Assembly (NCBI GenBank): GCA_934292805.1
Contig: CAKQXQ010000001.1
Span: 1-64,000 of the forward strand
From: an uncultured Roseburia sp.
Lineage (GTDB): Bacteria > Bacillota > Clostridia > Lachnospirales > Lachnospiraceae
Length of the DNA stretch: 64,000 bases
Reading direction: 5' to 3'
Shown: one piece after another, positions 51,372-59,457 of the stretch
Numbering within the stretch: position 1 is the first letter of the stretch
Layout: every line of letters begins with the position of its first letter
Notes under the pieces: generated by a model
What the model saw: only the letters and a program-made list of their open reading frames with translations
Told to the model about the DNA's origin: nothing
Databases searched by the model: none
Made by a program: the position numbers and the translations under genes

Positions 51372-52766
51372 TTAGTAATTATAAGATCCCATTGCTCTGA
51401 TTTCTTTCTTGCTGCGGTTTTCTACCATGATACGGTAAAAACCTGTTGATTTCGTGGTGAAAGTTGCTGCACCTGCACCTTTTGTTTCACTAACAATACA
51501 TTTATCATTTGGATCCATCAACCCAAACCAATAGGTACAGTCCGTAGGTGAAACTGTTACAGAAATCGAAACCTCAGTACCTTTATTCATCCACTTCAAA
51601 CCGGTTGTCAATCGAGTTCCTTCCTTAATAGTCCAGTCAAAATTATCCATTCCACATACGCCAAGCATATCCTTCATTTCTATAATTATTACATCGGGAT
51701 CATCAGCCGGTGTCACAACAAATGGTTTTAATTCAACACTTTCTGTATCTTGATCAACTTCCATGTTCTTCTTATATAATTCATCATTTACATCCGCTAA
51801 TTTTACTCCTGCAGCATAAGCACTTATTGTGCTGATCAGTATAAATGCCATAGCGATCGCTGCTGTAACAAAACGTGATGCTCTCTTTCTATTCTTTCCA
51901 AACTTCATCATAAACGTAACTCTCCTTTCAAAGTCGTACTTTCTACCGATAAGCATCGAAAAGATGAACGCACTTCTCCTTACATGCTCGTCCTTATCGC
52001 TAAAGCGAAAGATAAGGTCAAAGTAGTGATTTGAAGTCAGCCCTTCCGGTTCCATGTATTCAAGTACTCTTGTGTCACAATCCTGTTCACTCCAGAAAGA
52101 AATCATCCTTTCCAGCAAATAAACAAACGGATTGAAACTCTGGATTGCCATAGCTATGACCGCAAGCAGCTTATAGACCAGATCATGCTTCTTGATATGT
52201 AATAATTCATGCATAAAAATAATGCGAAGCTCCTCTGGTTCATAATGCTCATATGGCAGAACAACGTATTTGTTCCGAATACCAAATGTAATCGGACTAA
52301 GCTGTAAATCATTCCGTTCCAGTGTCACCTTACACTTCATATTCAATGCTTCTTTTACTTCTTCAAATACAATGGCTGCCTGAGGATCATCTTCTGGTAT
52401 ATTCCCTCTAAGAATGGAGTGTTTCTTCAATATCATTATGATACATCTGATCAATGTTACGATCGTTGCTACTAACCAAAGTATTGCAAGTGCATATACA
52501 ATTATAATATTAATACCAAGCGGCATTACAAAGCTCTTTATGGAAAAATTCTCTTCCTGTATATAGCAGTCATGTCTGACTACCACCATCGCTAAGAATA
52601 CAACCGGAACCAGATACATGACAATGATCCACTTTAACGTATGATAAATCATGTGAGGTTTCCATACTAAACATATAACTGAGAATACCATCCAGCCCAG
52701 AAACATAATCGTTCCTGTCACTGAGGTTAGTAAAACTGCGTAAAATATCAGACTAATCCAATTCAT
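51372..52766 (-). CDS. BlaR1/MecR1-like M56 metallopeptidase signal transducer
   Basis: 464 residues: four membrane helices with an intracellular M56 zinc protease domain (HELLH at 186-190, FNPFVYLLERMISFWSEQDC downstream), a last helix near 303-325, and an extracellular C-terminal domain of only ~130 residues (VSPTDCTYWFGLMDPNDKC). Classical BlaR1 ends in a ~250-residue penicillin-binding sensor; no SxxK active site is seen here, so the signal is different. Overlaps blaI by 14 bases. It should cleave or inactivate the BlaI repressor. Confidence 0.88.
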   Translation of the reverse strand: MNWISLIFYAVLLTSVTGTIMFLGWMVFSVICLVWKPHMIYHTLKWIIVMYLVPVVFLAMVVVRHDCYIQEENFSIKSFVMPLGINIIIVYALAILWLVATIVTLIRCIIMILKKHSILRGNIPEDDPQAAIVFEEVKEALNMKCKVTLERNDLQLSPITFGIRNKYVVLPYEHYEPEELRIIFMHELLHIKKHDLVYKLLAVIAMAIQSFNPFVYLLERMISFWSEQDCDTRVLEYMEPEGLTSNHYFDLIFRFSDKDEHVRRSAFIFSMLIGRKYDFERRVTFMMKFGKNRKRASRFVTAAIAMAFILISTISAYAAGVKLADVNDELYKKNMEVDQDTESVELKPFVVTPADDPDVIIIEMKDMLGVCGMDNFDWTIKEGTRLTTGLKWMNKGTEVSISVTVSPTDCTYWFGLMDPNDKCIVSETKGAGAATFTTKSTGFYRIMVENRSKKEIRAMGSYNY

Positions 52767-53130
52767 CGATTTTCTTTTTAATTCTCTCCCGATCTTCTTT
52801 TGTAAGCTTCATGTTGTCAAATAAGCTGCACACGAATGCTCCGATATTACCATGATCAAAGTAATTAATGTTCTCAGACACTGTACTTGCTTTGAAGTCA
52901 CGCTCATCTACGAGCGGCTGGTAGTAAGTGTATCTGCCCTTTCTGTAGGTTGACAGATATCCTTTTCTTACAAGGCGTGCTAAAAAAGTGGAGACAGTTT
53001 GAGGCTTCCAGTCTTTGCTGAACTCTTCATTCACACGACTCATTACGTTCGCAAGATCTAGAGCTTCTTCAGATTCCCAGACAACTTTCATAACCATTCT
53101 CTCACACGTTGAAATTTCATATGGATCCAT
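52753..53130 (-). CDS. BlaI/MecI/CopY-family repressor
   Basis: 125 residues: winged helix (about 6-75, STCERMVMKVVWESEEAL and VSTFLARLVRKGYLSTYRKG) and a C-terminal dimerisation helix. The recognised cleavage region precedes residue 105. It binds paired palindromic operators and is removed by the BlaR1-like protease encoded next. AGGAGGAAA ribosome binding site. No beta-lactamase gene is nearby, so it may regulate only its own pair or genes of the surrounding polysaccharide cluster. Confidence 0.92.
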   Translation of the reverse strand: MDPYEISTCERMVMKVVWESEEALDLANVMSRVNEEFSKDWKPQTVSTFLARLVRKGYLSTYRKGRYTYYQPLVDERDFKASTVSENINYFDHGNIGAFVCSLFDNMKLTKEDRERIKKKIDELD

Positions 53131-53203
53131 AACTTGATTTCCTCCTAATTAGTGATTTAATTAGAATTTTATCTAAGCACGCGTCCAGTCGTTTCAGATA
53201 ATT

Positions 53204-53217
53204 GTAGTTCCGACTAC
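53204..53217. promoter_or_regulatory. Candidate BlaI operator
   Basis: GTAGT-TCCG-ACTAC is a perfect 14-base palindrome located 74 bases before the blaI start and just downstream of a likely promoter region (TTATCATATAGTTACAG on the minus strand). It resembles the TACA/TGTA and GTAGT/ACTAC half-sites of this family only partly. Confidence 0.45.
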
Positions 53218-53365
53218 GACTGTAACTATATGATAACATCATTTTTAGATTTTTGCAATAATGTTTCTAATATTCAAGCCTGATAAAAATCTCATATTAT
53301 TTTAACATTGTTTTTTTACAGATACAATGTTGCACATGTAGTTTGAAAAGAAAATCTTTTTTTTG

Positions 53366-55045
53366 TTAATTCTGCATAATTATACATGGTTCAAATGTAA
53401 TTAATAAGCCATTTTCTCTCGCTTTTTCACAAAGATCGAATGCAATTTTTCCTAAAAAAATTCTCTCTTTGTAGTTTGGAATTTTGTCTAAAATATCTTT
53501 TTTTGTGATTATGCATCTTCCAGAAACCGCTGCACAGTTTCTCTGCAGGTTTGCCCGGTGCATATAACCGCCATATCCACGCTTTAATCCAGCGAATGTG
53601 TTCTGCAGGGAAGCTTCAAAATCACAATCTTCTGTATTGATTCCGGTTCGTACCTCATACGAAGCCTCAAGGATCCGGTTCTTTTTATCATAAATCTTTC
53701 CGCCTACCACACCGACTCCGCTCCTTGCACAATCAGCGACCATTATATCCTTCCAATTTCCGGTCAATGGTTTTAAGGAAGCATCATAAATGAGTACATA
53801 CTCTTCTCCTGCCTGCTCCTGCTTCTCTGCGAGGTTCTCTTCCAATGTATTTCCCATTGACTTTTGATTCGGCATTACTCTGATTATTTCCAGCATCATG
53901 TTGCTATATGCATCTGTATGTGCTGCCTTGCAGGATTTTTTCTTATTATTACCTTTACAACCCTTATTCTCACCGGATAACTGCTGCACTTTTACTACAT
54001 CATAATCCGGCACCTGATACTCTACATGATAGAATCCAAAATATAGAGTAGGCTCAACCGTTCCTGCCATTCCGATCCTGCTTAAATGTGCTTCGATTGC
54101 CCTCTTTCCTGCATTGATCGCGTAATCCTTGCTTCCTCCACCTCGAGATGTCGAAAGGGAGTGCACCCGCCAGTGATATAATACTTTTGGAATATGCATG
54201 ATATGCTTTGCCTGCTCGGTACAACGCAGGATAAAATCATAATCCTGTGCACCGTCAAATTCTCTCCGGAATCCACCAACAGTTTCCAGCAGGCTTCTTT
54301 TTACCATAAGAAAATGCGTGATATAGTTATTCACCCGGAGCAGATCCGGGTTATAGTCCGGCTTATAATGCGGTTCAAAATATGCTGTTCTGTCCTCATT
54401 CGTCTTATCTTCGTCCGAATAAAGCATATCCACAGGATTTCCAGCTTCTTCTGCTTCTTTTACTGCAAGCATCATCTCGTACAATGCATCCGGAGCGATC
54501 ACATCATCATGATCCAAAAATGCGATATATGCTCCGTCTGCCACCGCAAGTGCCTGATTGGTGTTTTCTGAAATCCCGAGATTTTGCGGCAGCTTTTTAT
54601 ATCGGATCCTGCATTCTTTTTTCTTGCTTTCCTGATACTTTGAACTTTCCTGCTCTTTTAAATATTCCTGCTCTTCCGTATCTTTCTTCTGGTATTCTCT
54701 GACAATACTCTCAATCTGACTATCCTTCTCACAAGGTGTTGCATCAACAAGACACAACTGCCAGTTTTCATAAGAAGATGCCATCACGGACTCTATCATA
54801 TCCCGCAGGAAAATTTCCGGCGTATTATAAAGAGGCGTCACAATACTAAGTAACGGCCTTTCGGACCACTGCCTGGCATTGTGACGCTCTTCCCGAAGTC
54901 TTATTTCATCTTTTTCTGGCTCTGCAAAGTCTTTATTATACTCTGTATTGCTCTGCTGCCGTCTTTCCTGAAGACGGATCCAGAGTGTTCTCACTCCGTA
55001 TCGCTTCAGGTATCTGACACCAGCTCTGATTGTTTCAATCTTCAT
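53366..55045 (-). CDS. GT2 glycosyltransferase with extra C-terminal domain
   Basis: 559 residues from the ATG at 55045, 2 bases after the carrier-protein stop and behind GGAAGAAGAA; a longer frame to 55150 would overlap that gene. The N-terminal 60 residues are basic. Then the GT-A domain: LSIVTPLYNTPEIFLRDMIE, AFLDHDDVIAPDALYEMM (DxD), LYSDEDKT, FDGAQDYDFILRCTEQ. A second acidic part follows (residues 380-559, VLIYDASLKPLTGNW) that is a degenerate GT2-like domain. It stands at the end of the Dlt-like module and may add or extend the sugar carrying the modification. Confidence 0.85.
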   Translation of the reverse strand: MKIETIRAGVRYLKRYGVRTLWIRLQERRQQSNTEYNKDFAEPEKDEIRLREERHNARQWSERPLLSIVTPLYNTPEIFLRDMIESVMASSYENWQLCLVDATPCEKDSQIESIVREYQKKDTEEQEYLKEQESSKYQESKKKECRIRYKKLPQNLGISENTNQALAVADGAYIAFLDHDDVIAPDALYEMMLAVKEAEEAGNPVDMLYSDEDKTNEDRTAYFEPHYKPDYNPDLLRVNNYITHFLMVKRSLLETVGGFRREFDGAQDYDFILRCTEQAKHIMHIPKVLYHWRVHSLSTSRGGGSKDYAINAGKRAIEAHLSRIGMAGTVEPTLYFGFYHVEYQVPDYDVVKVQQLSGENKGCKGNNKKKSCKAAHTDAYSNMMLEIIRVMPNQKSMGNTLEENLAEKQEQAGEEYVLIYDASLKPLTGNWKDIMVADCARSGVGVVGGKIYDKKNRILEASYEVRTGINTEDCDFEASLQNTFAGLKRGYGGYMHRANLQRNCAAVSGRCIITKKDILDKIPNYKERIFLGKIAFDLCEKARENGLLITFEPCIIMQN

Positions 55046-55046
55046 A

Positions 55047-55274
55047 TTATTCTTCTTCCAGTCTCTGAACCATTGCCCATAATGCTTTCGCACTGTTAAA
55101 ATTTTCCGGAACAATTTCTGATGCCGGAATAGAAATATCATACTCATCATTCAGACTGCTGATGATCTGCAAAATATCAAATGAATCCAAAATACCATCA
55201 TCAATTAATGCTGTCTCATTTTCAAAATCTACATCTTCTTTGATTTCTTCTAATAATTCAATTAATCTCTCCAT
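55047..55274 (-). CDS. Acyl/aminoacyl carrier protein
   Basis: 75 residues, highly acidic, four-helix carrier-protein fold. GILDSFDILQ gives the phosphopantetheine-attachment Ser31. It resembles DltC and free-standing carrier proteins of exopolysaccharide or NRPS-like loci. It is expected to carry an aminoacyl thioester made by the adenylating enzyme encoded two genes upstream. It lies between the PLP decarboxylase gene and a glycosyltransferase gene. Confidence 0.92.
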   Translation of the reverse strand: MERLIELLEEIKEDVDFENETALIDDGILDSFDILQIISSLNDEYDISIPASEIVPENFNSAKALWAMVQRLEEE

Positions 55275-55295
55275 AAAGCAAATTCTCCTTTTCTT

Positions 55296-56477
55296 TTATC
55301 TCGCATTCAGAGTCCAGCTTTCCCTGAAATCTCTGACCATCTCTATGCGATTATCCTCATGCCTAAGCAGTATCCTTGGCATTGTTCTGCTCAAAAACAG
55401 ATGTATCCCTTCTGTCACGGAATAAGCTCCTATGTTCTTAAACACAAGGACATCCCCGACTTCCAGATCCTCGAATGCTGTCTTTCGTACTATGACATCA
55501 GCCGTAGTACAAAGGCTTCCGCACAGACACCATTCCTGTCTCTTTGCCCCGGATGTCCCGGTTTCATTTCTCTTAAGATGCGTGATCAGTGGGACTTTCA
55601 TTCCCATCATCTGTCCCAGATAATTCAGATGATTCATTCCTCCGTCCAAAATCGCATAAGGAACATCATGACCTGCTTTCGTCTCCAGAACCTCTGTCAG
55701 ATAATATCCGCATTCTGCGGTATAAAATCTTCCCATTTCGACTGTTAATTCTACCATATCTGCAATTGATTGTAAATCAGAAGCAATCTCCTTTAACGGT
55801 TGTAATGTATCCAAAAAACTCTCGCCTTCAAAATAAGGAACCGGAAGTCCCGGACCATACTCTAATTTTCCCGTTTCGAATCCATATTGCTCTTTTAACT
55901 CCCGGATGAGTTCTGCTAACATCTGTAATTCTTCACGCTGTTTTTCCAGCTTTTTCCGCTGAGTGCCGGCAAAATAATGAATTCCTTCTATTATAACGCC
56001 CTGATAATCTTCCCGATGCCCGATCGCATGACAGAGATCTTCCTTTGCCATTCCAAACTGTGTTCCTGCTGTCAGGCGTAAGATTACCGGAAGCTTCTTT
56101 CCCGCTTCCACTCCGCACTCATTTATGCGTTCTAACTGTTGAAGTGATTCCGCTGTATAAATTCCAACTTCATCTCTCACAGCCTGTCTGATATTTGCAA
56201 TTGTCTTACTCACACCCGAGTAGATGACCTTTCCCATCTCTACACCAAGGTGCTCACAGATTGAAAGCTCTCCCGGACTGCACACTTCAAGCTTCTCCAC
56301 ACATTCTGACATTGCCGGGACAAGAAATGGATTTGCTTTCATGGAATAACAGATATGAACCTGTTCTCCCACAATCTTTTTCACAGCTTTCATTCGTTCC
56401 TTCAAAGCCTGCACGTCAAATACAAACGATGGTGTCTGATATTTTTCCGCGATTTCTCTTAATTCTGTTTCTGTCAT
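55296..56477 (-). CDS. Fold-type III PLP decarboxylase (LysA/BtrK-like)
   Basis: 393 residues: N-terminal TIM barrel with cofactor Lys47 (CYSMKANP), HYFAGTQ (167-173), the phosphate-binding GPG (208-210), EMGRFYTAECGYY (247-259); C-terminal beta domain with LCGSLCTTAD (318-327, active-site Cys323 from the other subunit) and GAYSV (350-354). Related enzymes decarboxylate diaminopimelate, ornithine or, in the BtrK group, a carrier-protein-bound glutamate. The ATGA overlap with the adenylation gene and the neighbouring carrier protein favour a carrier-linked substrate. It is not a housekeeping LysA by context. Confidence 0.88.
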   Translation of the reverse strand: MTETELREIAEKYQTPSFVFDVQALKERMKAVKKIVGEQVHICYSMKANPFLVPAMSECVEKLEVCSPGELSICEHLGVEMGKVIYSGVSKTIANIRQAVRDEVGIYTAESLQQLERINECGVEAGKKLPVILRLTAGTQFGMAKEDLCHAIGHREDYQGVIIEGIHYFAGTQRKKLEKQREELQMLAELIRELKEQYGFETGKLEYGPGLPVPYFEGESFLDTLQPLKEIASDLQSIADMVELTVEMGRFYTAECGYYLTEVLETKAGHDVPYAILDGGMNHLNYLGQMMGMKVPLITHLKRNETGTSGAKRQEWCLCGSLCTTADVIVRKTAFEDLEVGDVLVFKNIGAYSVTEGIHLFLSRTMPRILLRHEDNRIEMVRDFRESWTLNAR

Positions 56478-58000
56478 CTCTTCCCCTCAAGATAATCTTC
56501 TAATAATTTTTTTCTGTCAATCTTTCCATTTTTGTTCATCGGCATCTCTGCTAATGGAATCAGCGTATTTGGTATCATAAATGGAGGCAATACCGTCCGA
56601 AGTGCTTTTGACAATTCTTTTTTGTCTCTTTCTCCGGTATAAAAAAGAAGAATTCTCTTCTTATCTGTCTCATAAATACAGCATGCCCTTGTCACGCCAT
56701 CCTCTGCCATAGCCGCTGTCTCTATTTCTCCCAGTTCAATTCTGTGTCCAAGATGTTTGATCTGGAAATCTTTTCTGGAAACATAAATAAAATTTCCATC
56801 CCCGTCATATTTTCCGATATCACCGGTACGATAAATTGTTTCCATGTAAGAATGATTCAGCGGATTCTGCACAAATGCCTGTGCGGTACGTTCTTTATCA
56901 TTATAATATCCAAGTGCAAGTGCTGTTCCACTCACACAGATCTCTCCCTGCTTTCCGATCTCTTCCGGTGTCACCAGGCGGTCTTCCTCATCCAGAAGGA
57001 ATACTTTTTCATTCGGAAAGGCTTTGCCCATTGGGATTGTCTCTGTCTCCTCGAACTCCCTGTCCAAAATATAGTAAGTGCAGTTACAGGTGATCTCTGT
57101 CGGTCCGTACAGATTAATATACTCTGCATCCGGAAGGAACTTCTTCCATTTATTCAAATGCTTGATCGGCAGAACCTCTCCACTGAACATTACTTTATTC
57201 ACAGTCTCCGGGATCCGATACTCAAATCCATTCATGATCGATACAAAACACATCGCACTGACTGCCCAGATCAATGTCGTCACTTTCTTTTCCGCAAGAT
57301 AATCCATCAGATGTGTCGGATTACTGAAAAACTCTCTCGGTATGATCTGAACTCTTGCACCGGTCGCAATACCGCTGTAAATATCCTTTACAGAGACATC
57401 AAAATCAAACGGAGCCTGGTTCCCGATCACATCTTTTTCTGTAATATTGAATAATTTCACAAAACAGTCAATGAATTCAAGCACTGAGCGATGGCTCACT
57501 GCCACACCTTTTGGAATTCCCGTACTGCCGCTTGTAAAATTCGTATATAGCGGATTCACATCTGTAAAAGAAGCTCTGACTGCATCAAGTGCCTTCTCAT
57601 TTACTGCTGTTTCCCAGATATCCTCGATCACAAGTACCGGTACTGTATCCTGCAGCATTCCCGCTTTTTCTTCGTTCTCACGGTCGGTAAGGATCACCTT
57701 CGGAGCTAACACACGGAGTACCTGCTGTAATCTTGCATCCGGCTGACGGACATCTAAAATCGTATAAAAACCGCCTGCATATACCGCTCCAAACATTCCG
57801 CAGATCGCTGTTGTGCTCTTCTCAAGATACAGTGCAACCGGCTCTCCTGTTGAAATCTGCTCCGCGAGCACACTTCCCACACTCCTTGCCTTCTGTACTG
57901 TTTCCCGATAAGTGATCTCTGTTGCTGCATCTGCAAATGCGATGCTTTCCGGCCTTCCTAATGCTGTTGCTTCTAACCAGTCTAAAACATTGTGATACAT
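56474..58000 (-). CDS. Amino acid adenylation enzyme (DltA-like)
   Basis: 508 residues from the ATG at 58000 (AGGGAGAG upstream); a start at 58033 is possible. ANL-superfamily motifs: TSGSTGIPKG (156-165), FDVSVKDIYSG (200-210), NLYGPTE (296-302), YRTGDIGKYDGDG, RKDFQIKHLGHRIELGEIE (409-427), catalytic Lys493 in NKNGKIDR. It activates a carboxylic acid, probably an amino acid since Asp201 matches the alpha-amino-binding Asp of such enzymes, and loads it on the carrier protein. DltA has Met at the next pocket position where this protein has Lys205, so D-alanine is unlikely to be the substrate. Confidence 0.9.
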   Translation of the reverse strand: MYHNVLDWLEATALGRPESIAFADAATEITYRETVQKARSVGSVLAEQISTGEPVALYLEKSTTAICGMFGAVYAGGFYTILDVRQPDARLQQVLRVLAPKVILTDRENEEKAGMLQDTVPVLVIEDIWETAVNEKALDAVRASFTDVNPLYTNFTSGSTGIPKGVAVSHRSVLEFIDCFVKLFNITEKDVIGNQAPFDFDVSVKDIYSGIATGARVQIIPREFFSNPTHLMDYLAEKKVTTLIWAVSAMCFVSIMNGFEYRIPETVNKVMFSGEVLPIKHLNKWKKFLPDAEYINLYGPTEITCNCTYYILDREFEETETIPMGKAFPNEKVFLLDEEDRLVTPEEIGKQGEICVSGTALALGYYNDKERTAQAFVQNPLNHSYMETIYRTGDIGKYDGDGNFIYVSRKDFQIKHLGHRIELGEIETAAMAEDGVTRACCIYETDKKRILLFYTGERDKKELSKALRTVLPPFMIPNTLIPLAEMPMNKNGKIDRKKLLEDYLEGKR

Positions 58001-58110
58001 AATCCAACTCTCCCTGCATCTGTTTTCTTCCAATCACTACTTTATCCCGAATGACTGAAATTGTAAAATCATTTTTCCTAAAAATTTACTTACATTTATT
58101 CTCTCAAAGC

Positions 58111-59457
58111 TTACGGAATGACAACCGCACTTTCATAATAATGTTCAAAAGCTTCTTCTGACCCCGGCTGTCTTACATTCACCCGGAATGTCACAGTCTG
58201 CCCTGCATACTGCTCTGCATCAATCGTGCATACATTATTTTCGCTATATTCCTGAATCGTCTGATATTCTCCGCTGACCGGATCAACTGCTTCGAATTCA
58301 TATTCTACCGAAACATTATTTCCGTGGTATGCTCCTGCCTGAAGTGTAAGTGCTGCTCCACTCTGAGTCGCATCAAACCATGTATTGGTAATAAAATTGA
58401 TGGAATCCAGATAAGCATCCTTGTCATAAAAATACTGTTCCAGATCCACATTTTCACTCCGCATTTTCATAAGAGCGGCAAATGCTTTACTGAAAACTTC
58501 TGCACCTTCTTTATTCAGATGTTCAAAATCACTGTAATATTCATTCCGGCTTTCATAGAGTTCCGGCTTAGCAAGATTAAAATCATAATAATCTACGCCT
58601 TTTTCATTGAAAAAGTCTTTCAGCCTGTCATACTTGACAAAATATTCTTCTCCATAGCTTATCACATCAAATACCGGATGAGGAGTATGGATCACAACCA
58701 GCTCCACGTTATTCTTCTTACAAAGCTTAACAATCTTGCCAAGGAAGCCATACGCATCCTTCTGCTCACCATAATCATAAGTTGTTCTGGAATTCTTATT
58801 ACCGACTTTATCAAAGTCTACCGTTCCCTTATAATAACCAAAACCTCTTCCGACATATTGTCTTTGCTCATCATTTACCATTTTATCGTCATCTGCAGTC
58901 TTGCCGGCTAACTTCTGTTTCACATTATTCACAATATCGCTTCGATGCAAAGCCACCCTGTTATAAATCCACGGACAAAAGAAATTGATAGAATCTTCTT
59001 TGTTCCTATAGCTTTTTGACAGCATAATCTCCAGAGCCGAACGGATCTTTTCTGTAATTGGTGCATGCTTTTTTGATGCCTGCCAGTTTGCGATCAATGC
59101 GTTGGCGTCTGCCTCCGCATTCAATGAAAAATATCCCAGTCCTAAAACCACTCTTTTTAATTTATGCTCTTTTATCGCAGTTTTTACGGACAGATATGAC
59201 TGCTGTAATGGCTGACTTGGGGTGCCCATATTAAAAGATTCTGTTCCTAACAGTTCATCGATCGTGTAGGGATCGAATGCTCTTAAGCATACAGAAGAAC
59301 CGACATATACCGTATCGATTTCTTCCGTCTTACCATAATCTCTCCACATTACCTCGCTCGCTCCACCGATTGGGCAAAGACAAAAGCTTAAAAGCTGATT
59401 TATGCAGATAACGCCAGCTATAAAAAGGACGATCTTCGCTTTTTTAATAATTCGCAT
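58111..59457 (-). CDS. SGNH-hydrolase-like exported protein (DltD/AlgJ-like)
   Basis: 448 residues from the ATG at 59457. One N-terminal signal anchor (about 8-28), then an SGNH-like domain: YVGSSVCLRAFDP (nucleophile Ser54 or Ser55) and a late DFEHLNKEGAEVF (catalytic Asp/His region). A ~100-residue beta-rich C-terminal extension ends the protein (VTFRVNVRQPGSEEAF). In Dlt and alginate systems such proteins work with an MBOAT partner to place acyl groups on the glycan. The gene overlaps the MBOAT gene by 14 bases. Confidence 0.85.
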   Translation of the reverse strand: MRIIKKAKIVLFIAGVICINQLLSFCLCPIGGASEVMWRDYGKTEEIDTVYVGSSVCLRAFDPYTIDELLGTESFNMGTPSQPLQQSYLSVKTAIKEHKLKRVVLGLGYFSLNAEADANALIANWQASKKHAPITEKIRSALEIMLSKSYRNKEDSINFFCPWIYNRVALHRSDIVNNVKQKLAGKTADDDKMVNDEQRQYVGRGFGYYKGTVDFDKVGNKNSRTTYDYGEQKDAYGFLGKIVKLCKKNNVELVVIHTPHPVFDVISYGEEYFVKYDRLKDFFNEKGVDYYDFNLAKPELYESRNEYYSDFEHLNKEGAEVFSKAFAALMKMRSENVDLEQYFYDKDAYLDSINFITNTWFDATQSGAALTLQAGAYHGNNVSVEYEFEAVDPVSGEYQTIQEYSENNVCTIDAEQYAGQTVTFRVNVRQPGSEEAFEHYYESAVVIP

